17,624 bases of DNA from Pholiota molesta (Eukaryota; Basidiomycota; Agaricomycetes; Agaricales; Strophariaceae), in assembly GCA_014925825.1 (NCBI GenBank), contig JACGCK010000525.1:1-17624 (forward strand), given 5' to 3'. Under the pieces are notes generated by a model that did no database searches, was not told the DNA's origin, and worked only from the letters and a program-made list of their open reading frames with translations. This document shows positions 10,429-16,348 of the stretch, one piece after another (position 1 is the first letter of the stretch; each line of letters begins with the position of its first letter). Made by a program: the position numbers and the translations under genes.

Positions 10429-11641
10429 CGTTGCTAACGTATGTCCCAGCAATTGTTGCAAATGCCGTTTTATGTACATCTTCAGGGCGTACCCTGACTT
10501 GTTCATATGCATCGGCCAGATCGATTTTCGATCTGATCTTTCCTCGCGCGACGTCCTCACGTATGACGTCTTGGTCGGGTAGAGGCGTAACATCCTTTAC
10601 TGTGTTGTCGTTTCGTAGTCGTGCATCGACTACTGTACGAAGGCGTCCATCCTTCTTGGGGATGCACATAATCGGTGCGGCCTGTGCGCACGATTTGGCT
10701 TCCCACCATCCTGCGTTCACGTATCGGTTGAGTTTTTCGTAGAACTCGTCTCGTAGTGATAGTGGGCATCGAGGCATGTGGTACGCGTACCGCTTGTTTT
10801 CCTCAATTAGATGAATTTCATGGTTTACTTCTCTGAAGGGGGTAGAACCTCCTTGACGCCTTGTACCATATCATGAAACTCGTCATGCCATTGTTGGCGT
10901 AATCGAGGATAGTCTTCCTCGGAAAGGCCTGTCGCTTTTCCTTTTCCTTTTCTGTCCGGCTTCTTGTCCGGAGGCTGTTTCCGTTTGGGTTCATCGAATC
11001 TTGCACGCAATTTTTGAATGGATGTGCTCCATTCGTCTACTGGTGTCTCCAGTCTGACTACTGATTGTGCATGCAGTCGTTCGCGTTCCGTGTTATCAGG
11101 GTACCAAGTCCCTGTGAATTCTTGAGTGAGGATATTTCGTCGTCCTCTGGTGTTCGATAACACTCTCCGCGAGGTCTGAACCTCGCCCAATCATTTGTTC
11201 TCATATCTGATTACCATGGCGTTCCATTCTGTCGGCATTCGTGGATCGGGCATCCACTCGAATTGTGGTGGTGGTGTCGGTCTATCCCAGAACGACTGTC
11301 GTTCTTTCGGAACTTGGTCTTCCTGGATTTCTTGGCCAGGTTGTCCATGCGTCTTTGGTTCCTCCTCATCTGTTACAAGGTCTTCGACCTTGACTCGTGA
11401 TGACGTAGGTTGGCAGTATGGTATTTCCATACTTTTTGGGACAGGTTTTGCATGTTTCTTGTGTGTTTTGTTGTGGGTTTTCTTACCCATATCGTTTTTT
11501 CTGTCCTTATCCCCCCCTTGGGAAGAGATAAGAACTCTTCCTCACTCAGCAACATGTTTGGGTGGTCGACAGGAGAGATGGCATTTTAAGTCCATCTCCG
11601 GCGTCCGCGATATCCTCCACAGTCGCTTTCGGGGTAGGCAG
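10429..11641 (-). pseudogene. pol: pol, N-terminal spacer and first half of reverse transcriptase (broken)
   Basis: This stretch links the protease to RT but needs several corrections to read through. After the gag TGA the same frame continues about 20 codons, shifts near 11586-11592, and shifts again in a run of seven G at 11511-11517. It then reads a Lys-rich and acidic spacer (GKKTHNKTHKK onward), meets an in-frame TGA at 11191-11193 and continues (GEVQTSRRVL onward). It shifts once more in a run of five C on the minus strand at 10838-10842, where one missing C would restore LPPFREVNHEI, and then reads the conserved RT start: YHMPRCPLS, AAPIMCIPKKDG, LRTVVDARLRNDNT, RSKIDLADAYEQVR. The last shift is at 10426-10428, apparently one extra T on the minus strand. 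Motif order is that of Ty3/gypsy RT fingers and palm. Lesions may be real or sequencing errors. Confidence 0.85.
11511..11520 (-). other. Internal copy of the PPT core (candidate central PPT)
   Basis: On the minus strand CAAGGGGGGG occurs here and again, identically, at the 3' PPT (4662-4671). It sits between gag and RT, near the middle-upstream part of the element. Some LTR elements and lentiviruses use a second, internal PPT for plus-strand priming. It also coincides with one of the frame changes, so slippage at a G run is an alternative meaning. Confidence 0.35.
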
Positions 11642-14600
11642 TCACTCCTTAACTTTCTCGGAGGCTCTGTACCTCCTCAAACGACCATCTGTGTCCTTTA
11701 ATTGGACGCGCGTCGCTGCCAGTGCTTTACCGTCGATAATAACTTCGTTTGTAACGAAGTTAAGGATGACCTTATGCTGTCGCATAAAAGGAGTGCCTAC
11801 GATCATGTCGTAGCGATCAAAGTTAGCGATGTCGACATATATCGTCGACATTTTCCCGAAGATGTCGATGAGGACATCCGCTCCGTATTTAATCATTGAT
11901 CGACTCCCGACTGTGCCTAATTGGAGGATGTGTGGGTCTAATAGGGTGTCCACCACGATGTCTGCGACATGCGCAAACGTTGGTGTGATACCAGTTGTGG
12001 TGCTTCCTGAGTCCCAGAGGACCCATGCATCCATGCCACCGACCTTCAAGTATGTCGCGAGACATTCTTTGTCCTCGTTGCGTACAACAGGTCGGACACG
12101 GCTATTGTTCGAGGTACGCACGCGTACCCTCCGCATAAGGATTTCCTCCTTAGTGGCGCTTGCGTTAACCGCAGATAAGCGATCGCGGGTTGCGGGGACT
12201 GGGTCCTCATTTCTGTCGGCAGGGGATACAGTCATCGCCCGCATGAAATCTGAGGAACCCTCAGATTGGTAACCCTCGACCTCGATGTCGGTGAAGGTCT
12301 GGCCTTCATCGTGGTCTTCCGCACATGCTTCGCAGTCACTCGCGCAGCTGTCTGCGTCGTCGCCATCGTTCGCTGTCGCGTCTCCATTATCCGAGGGCGT
12401 GTCCTCGGAATGGGCTGCCCGTACATGGACCCTCTTGTTCTTTGGGGGTTGTGGGCAGTCTTTGGAGAAGTGTCCTTCACCTCCGCAGTTGAAGCATGTC
12501 AGGGTATTGCCACTGCCAGAGGCTCTGTTCCACGTTTTGTTACGTGGAGCCTCCTGGCTTGGGTTATCTTTCAGCGGCGTTTTCGTCGCGGTTGGTTGAG
12601 AGGGTCGATCCTCCCTTGGCGATGTATGATTTGCGCGTCGATGTGTTTTCTGCGAGCCCGGGCGACGGCGATCGGTCGTCGCCTCATTGGGCTTTGCGGT
12701 CGACGGCGCGGTGTGTATTCTCGCTCGGCGATTGTAATAATCATCTGTCTTGACTCGTGATTCATGTGCTATAGCGAAGGCAATGAAGTCCTCCATAGTG
12801 TGAGCTTCAGGTGATAATCCTCGCTCGCGGAGGAGCTCAGTTCGCATGTCCTTAGGTATTCCTTCAAGGAATACTTCGATGAATGAGAAATCATCGGGGT
12901 AGGCAGCCATGTTTGTGGCGAACCCAATGAGTTCGTCATAGTATGCTTGTACTCCGCGAGATGCGGAGTACTTGGCTTTCCTGAAGCCCTCGCGTGCATC
13001 CTGCATTGTCGTAGCATGGATAAATCGGTTGTATAAAGCTATTATTACAGCTTCGAACGTCCAACCGAGTTTGGTACGACTAACACTGAGTACATGACGA
13101 ATATACCACTCGTGGGCTTCCCCACCTAGGTGTTCACCGAGTATTATTACTCGCATGCGGTCTAATTCTTTTCCTCCTAGCTGGCGCACCGCCATCTTGT
13201 AGGCTAAATCTGATAGCCAGTTTTCCAAGTCAGCGAACTTGGATGAACCGGTGTATTTTTCACCGGTGTCGAGTTTCTGATTAAATTTGACACCATCAGG
13301 ATAAGATATCCTGACGCTAAGAGCTTCATGAATCAGTGTAGTGAGCCGTTGCTCCATGATGGATCGGTGACGATCCGAAGCTTCAACTACGCCAGGGGCG
13401 TCGTGGCGAGGTCCGAGCGACCTCGGTGTTGAGTATCCTCGACTAAAATGTCGATTGGTTGCGGGAGCGGTGCCGAGGTCCAAGACCTCGCTGTCTCTTG
13501 GCTCAAAGCTGAACCGTACTGCTGACTTTGGGGTATGGTCCCGTGGGCCATACTTCCGTCGTTCCTCACGATATTCGTCGCGTCGTTCTTCGCGGTAGTT
13601 ATCACGTCGTTCTTCGCGATAATCGTCGCGTCGTTCTTCACGGTAGTTATCACGTCGTTCTTCGCGATAGTCGTCGCGTCGGTCAGGACTGATTATCCTT
13701 TCCGGGAGGTCGTTGACCTCCTCGAATTTAACCTGTGTCGGTGCATCATTTCCTAATGATTCTCCTGGATAATCCAGGTCGTATGCGTTTGGTCCTCGTA
13801 ACTCGACGCCCTGGTCATCGATTAACGATTCACCAGTTCTATTAATGTCGTCTCGCCTGAGGCGTTGGTAGGCGACTCTGTCCTTCCAATTCATAGCCCT
13901 CGGCGTTCTTACGGTAACGTTTGGGTACGTTACCCGATTATCCGTGTTGGGGGCTTCGCCCACATTGTTGGTTGCGGTATATAATGGTACCGCGCTCGTC
14001 TCGCGAGCTTGTAGGCGGTTAGACGCAGCGCGTCGTCTCTGGTACTGTTCGTTCGTTTCGTCCCATCGTCGTGGTTCGTCGAGACCCGCCCTTGCCATTT
14101 CCAACGTGGGGGATGAGTGCGTAAATGGTTCTCCGACCATTTGTGATGCCGTGGGAGGGGACGTGGTCGTTGACCCTCCTCGATGTGTCAGTGTTGGTAC
14201 CACTGATGGTGTTTGGATCAAGACGGGGGACATTGGTGTGGATGCCCTTGAACTCCTCTTGTCGTTTCGAATCAATTCGTATCGCTTCGCGATACGTGTC
14301 AAGGTCACGATGATTAGAGATATCCATCTCTCTGATCCCTCAGGTATATGTTGACCTGAGTGGTGTATAGCTTGTATGACGTACTGCGTCGCCATTGCTC
14401 GCAGTACTTGTCGTCGATCATCTCGATCGACGTTGTGTATATTCCATACAAGCTCGATCTGGTCTTCGAGACCATTCGTTAGTCTGGCGAGATCGACGCC
14501 ATCGTCGATATCGTGCGATCGTTGACCGATCGCCTCAGATCCCTCGGTTGATGTCCGAGGTTGTGGCTGCCTGATATCTCTCATCAGGAAAGAGCCACGA

Positions 14601-14761
14601 TCGCTCTCTGCGCCCACAGCTGAGAGCTGCGATGCGGTGCCTGCAGGACGAGTCCTGCTGGGCGACGTTGTGGTAGTACCCACGTACTCCGGTGTTGCTG
14701 GCACTGGAGTGCGTGGGTCCTCGGAGTTCCCACCTGTTGACAGGTGGTCACCTTCTGCCAT
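11642..14761 (-). CDS. gag: Gag polyprotein with zinc knuckle and aspartic protease
   Basis: 1,039 codons from ATG 14761-14759 to TGA 11644-11642; the frame is open a little further up but only through non-ATG codons. Residues are counted from this ATG. An N-terminal extension of about 510 residues comes first: a helical segment (about 80-165), low-complexity Ser/Thr/Pro stretches, and an Arg/Glu/Asp/Tyr repeat block (about 362-402). A retrotransposon gag capsid-like domain follows at about 513-673. A CCHC zinc knuckle (CFNCGGEGHFSKDC) is at about 756-769, then an acidic Cys-containing region. A retropepsin-like protease fills about 895-1010, with catalytic WDSGST near 916-921 and a DMIVGTPF segment near 985-992. 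Gag coats and packages the RNA and the protease cleaves the polyprotein. The TGA is followed by more open codons in the same frame, so it may be a readthrough site or a lesion. The frame is intact over 3.1 kb. Confidence 0.93.
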   Translation of the reverse strand: MAEGDHLSTGGNSEDPRTPVPATPEYVGTTTTSPSRTRPAGTASQLSAVGAESDRGSFLMRDIRQPQPRTSTEGSEAIGQRSHDIDDGVDLARLTNGLEDQIELVWNIHNVDRDDRRQVLRAMATQYVIQAIHHSGQHIPEGSERWISLIIVTLTRIAKRYELIRNDKRSSRASTPMSPVLIQTPSVVPTLTHRGGSTTTSPPTASQMVGEPFTHSSPTLEMARAGLDEPRRWDETNEQYQRRRAASNRLQARETSAVPLYTATNNVGEAPNTDNRVTYPNVTVRTPRAMNWKDRVAYQRLRRDDINRTGESLIDDQGVELRGPNAYDLDYPGESLGNDAPTQVKFEEVNDLPERIISPDRRDDYREERRDNYREERRDDYREERRDNYREERRDEYREERRKYGPRDHTPKSAVRFSFEPRDSEVLDLGTAPATNRHFSRGYSTPRSLGPRHDAPGVVEASDRHRSIMEQRLTTLIHEALSVRISYPDGVKFNQKLDTGEKYTGSSKFADLENWLSDLAYKMAVRQLGGKELDRMRVIILGEHLGGEAHEWYIRHVLSVSRTKLGWTFEAVIIALYNRFIHATTMQDAREGFRKAKYSASRGVQAYYDELIGFATNMAAYPDDFSFIEVFLEGIPKDMRTELLRERGLSPEAHTMEDFIAFAIAHESRVKTDDYYNRRARIHTAPSTAKPNEATTDRRRPGSQKTHRRANHTSPREDRPSQPTATKTPLKDNPSQEAPRNKTWNRASGSGNTLTCFNCGGEGHFSKDCPQPPKNKRVHVRAAHSEDTPSDNGDATANDGDDADSCASDCEACAEDHDEGQTFTDIEVEGYQSEGSSDFMRAMTVSPADRNEDPVPATRDRLSAVNASATKEEILMRRVRVRTSNNSRVRPVVRNEDKECLATYLKVGGMDAWVLWDSGSTTTGITPTFAHVADIVVDTLLDPHILQLGTVGSRSMIKYGADVLIDIFGKMSTIYVDIANFDRYDMIVGTPFMRQHKVILNFVTNEVIIDGKALAATRVQLKDTDGRLRRYRASEKVKE
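11740..11762. repeat. Perfect hairpin in protease coding region, 10-bp stem
   Basis: TAACTTCGTT, loop TGT, AACGAAGTTA. It encodes the end of the protease (NFVTNEVI) without breaking the frame. One of the strongest of the many hairpins in the element. Confidence 0.85.
12247..12267. repeat. Perfect hairpin in gag, 9-bp stem
   Basis: AATCTGAGG, loop AAC, CCTCAGATT, in the acidic region between zinc knuckle and protease. Confidence 0.85.
12949..12971. repeat. Perfect hairpin in gag capsid region, 9-bp stem
   Basis: GTACTCCGC, loop GAGAT, GCGGAGTAC, encoding part of KYSASRGVQAYYDE in the capsid-like domain. Confidence 0.85.
13557..13676 (-). repeat. Five 24-bp tandem repeats inside gag
   Basis: Five back-to-back 24-bp units encoding eight residues each of the form RR(D)(D/N/E)YREE. 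Units 2 and 4 share one ending (Asp-Asn-Tyr version) and units 3 and 5 another (Asp-Asp-Tyr version), so the array probably grew by duplicating a 48-bp pair. The product is a highly charged block, likely an extended or helical linker that could bind nucleic acid. Confidence 0.9.
14369..14454. repeat. Multi-branched inverted repeat in gag
   Basis: Outer arms AGCTTGTATG (14369-14378) and CATACAAGCT (14445-14454) pair over 10 bp. They enclose two separate perfect hairpins: GTACTGCG/CGCAGTAC (14381-14407, loop 11) and CGTCGATC/GATCGACG (14412-14432, loop 5). Together they would fold as a three-way junction in RNA or single-stranded DNA. Confidence 0.8.
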
Positions 14762-14861
14762 TCTGTTACGTGAAATTTTCACGGGGTGTGTTCAAGAATA
14801 GATCTTGATTTTCCTTCGGTAAGGAAGGGTCTTTCCAAGTTATTTGGAAGGCTTAAAAAAG
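14762..14861 (-). other. Element leader between 5' LTR and gag
   Basis: One hundred bases between the LTR and the gag ATG. A primer-binding site starting TGG, complementary to a tRNA 3' end, is expected directly after the LTR, but the sequence there starts CTTTTTTAAGCC and I can match it to no tRNA. The leader holds small inverted repeats at 14769-14783, 14792-14808, 14811-14826 and 14833-14849, so most of it could fold. Confidence 0.6.
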
Positions 14862-15052
14862 TGTAAAGCGGCGCTTTACGGGTAGTTCTTAAGCTGTACA
14901 AACTAAGCCAGAACCAATATAATTGGTAGACTACGTGGTACAAGCAAAAGATCTACTGTCTGATTACAAATGCAAGTACTTAAATAGTGGCATCACCGAG
15001 GGTGATGCCAAACAAGATATAATATGATGCGTCACGGGGCACGCCCGTGACA
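14862..15052 (-). repeat. 5' LTR (right copy)
   Basis: 191 bp, identical to 4469-4659. Because the element reads on the minus strand, this copy should carry the active promoter and the start of the genomic RNA. It abuts the M43 peptidase coding sequence at 15053. Confidence 0.98.
14979..14987 (-). promoter_or_regulatory. TATA-like element of the LTR promoter
   Basis: On the minus strand the LTR contains CTATTTAAG, the only good TATA-like site in it. Transcription would then start about 25-35 bases further along the minus strand, roughly 14945-14955, giving a U3 of about 100 bp. The same site occurs in the 3' LTR at 4586-4594. A 10-bp hairpin (14988-15010) lies directly upstream. Confidence 0.5.
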
Positions 15053-16054
15053 AGATGGAATTGAATCTACAGGCTCCTCAGCCGTCATTCATGTCTACTT
15101 CCACATCATCACCTCAAGCACAGGTGCTGGTCAACTCTCGTAAGTCTATCAATATGATTGATATGCGCAACACTGACATTCTCTCATAAAAACTCACTCT
15201 TGAACGTCAGGCTCACTGATGTCCACAACCAAATCCAAGTCATTAATTCGGATTATGCATCCACGGGATTTCTTTCAATCTGAAGAGCATCACGACGACG
15301 GTTAATGACGATTGGTTTACAAACTGTGGACCGGGAACGTCAGATTCTTTCTAGATTGAATTGTCGCATTCTCAACTCATAATCCACCCATAGTTCTCAG
15401 AACACTGCAATGAAGCAAGCCCTTCGAAAGGGTGGTGCCGGAGATCTCAACGTATTTACTGTCAGGTATCCAGATTTCCCCGCATACTTGGTTCGCTTCC
15501 CAGGCTGACAACACCTCGTTCAGCTTCACAGGCTCATTTGCCGGGCTGCTCGGTTATTCTACCTTCCCAATTACAGTTGCAGGCAACATGGCAGATGATG
15601 GTGTCGTCATCCTCTATAGCACTCTCCCGGGGGCAGAACAGCACCTTACAACCTGGGGCGAACGCTGACCCATGAATCGGGACATTGGCACGGTCTCTAT
15701 CACACTTTTCAGGTAAGTACCAGATTTTCACCTCTATTGATGCGATGACTGAGTGGCCGGGTATCTGGCTAGGGTGGATGCTCGGGTGACGGAGATTATG
15801 TTTCGGACACGCCTGCAGAAGCCAGTCCCGCTAGCGGATGCCCCCAATCTCGCGACACATGTTCAGGCCCCGGAACTGATCCATTCCGTGAGCTGTCTCT
15901 CTGCTAGCACATACAAGCTCGTTGACTTATGGAACCTCTATCAGATAATTATATGGACTATGCAAACGACTCCTGTATGACCAATTTTACGCCTCTTCAA
16001 GCCACTCGCATGAAGTCACAGCTTACGACATATAGAGGCATCAATTTTTCATGA
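15053..16054 (+). pseudogene. Secreted M43-family zinc metallopeptidase, 5'-truncated by the LTR
   Basis: Six exons: 15053-15139, 15211-15338, 15394-15465, 15524-15712, 15773-15887, 15945-16054 (TGA 16052-16054), with GT..AG introns of 71, 55, 58, 60 and 57 bp. Phases fit except that exons two and four each lack one base (near the GGG at 15265-15267 and near 15645-15648). Visible order: a beta-strand region (IHVYFHII), [35 protein letters not shown], the zinc motif [11 protein letters not shown] at 15671-15703 (HExxHxxGxxH), GGCSGDGD, then the Met-turn NYMDYANDSC. These are hallmarks of pappalysin-like M43 peptidases, which fungi secrete to cut proteins outside the cell. The signal peptide and about 60-80 residues of N-terminal region are missing, because coding sequence begins exactly at the LTR edge. 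As written it is inactive. Confidence 0.9.
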
Positions 16055-16348
16055 GATCATTTCAGTACATGTCGAGACGTAGCATGGACCAAAAGTGTCG
16101 GATTTTCTTGTTGGTTGGACTAGAACCGCATCGACAACAATGCAAAATGATAACCACTTGCTAAACGGCTGAACTATCTACATAAATATGGTAATAAACA
16201 CGGAAGGATCGACCTCCAGAGTCTCTAGAACAGTACGTCGGCGTGCTAAAGGAATTGAAAGAAGTTTGCCTAGGTCCGGGAATAGTTTGCAAGATGAGCA
16301 TAGCCAAACTGGACAATACACTGATGCTTGAAATCAGTACAAAGTGGT
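16055..16348. other. Intergenic region between convergent genes
   Basis: 294 bp between the M43 stop and the KRE6-like stop. AT-rich, presumably holding both 3' ends; no conserved element or open frame of note is seen. Confidence 0.6.

Larger units (their letters stand above)
4469..15052 (-). mobile_element. Ty3/gypsy chromovirus LTR retrotransposon with third ORF
   Basis: Complete-length element of 10,584 bp bounded by two identical 191-bp LTRs starting TG and ending CA. Gene order on the minus strand is gag, protease, RT, RNase H, integrase, chromodomain, which is the Ty3/gypsy order; the chromodomain at the integrase C terminus places it with chromoviruses, common in fungi. A further frame of about 2.8 kb follows pol, which makes the element long for this group. 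No target-site duplication is present: the five bases before the left LTR are GGACG and those after the right LTR are AGATG. Pol and ORF3 are interrupted by frameshifts and TGA codons, so as written this copy could move only with proteins supplied by another copy. Confidence 0.97.

Noticed and set aside
13557..13676. Regular repeats that could suggest a CRISPR array
   Set aside because: Units are directly adjacent with no spacers, in frame within gag, in a eukaryotic context; a coding tandem repeat.
4660..14861. Individual hairpins read as bacterial-type terminators or riboswitches
   Set aside because: They lie inside eukaryotic retroelement coding sequence, lack U-tracts, and occur everywhere; treated as one collective feature instead.
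7693..15052. Repeat-induced point mutation as the cause of decay
   Set aside because: Lesions are mostly 1-nt indels and the LTRs are identical; there is no excess of C to T / G to A changes that I can see.
4464..15057. GGACG and AGATG as a mutated 5-bp target duplication
   Set aside because: Only three of five bases agree, and the LTRs are identical, so two changes in five flanking bases would be unlikely; better read as no duplication.
15055..15139. ATG at 15055 as a new start for the M43 gene after insertion
   Set aside because: It is out of frame with the conserved peptidase reading frame and lacks a signal peptide.
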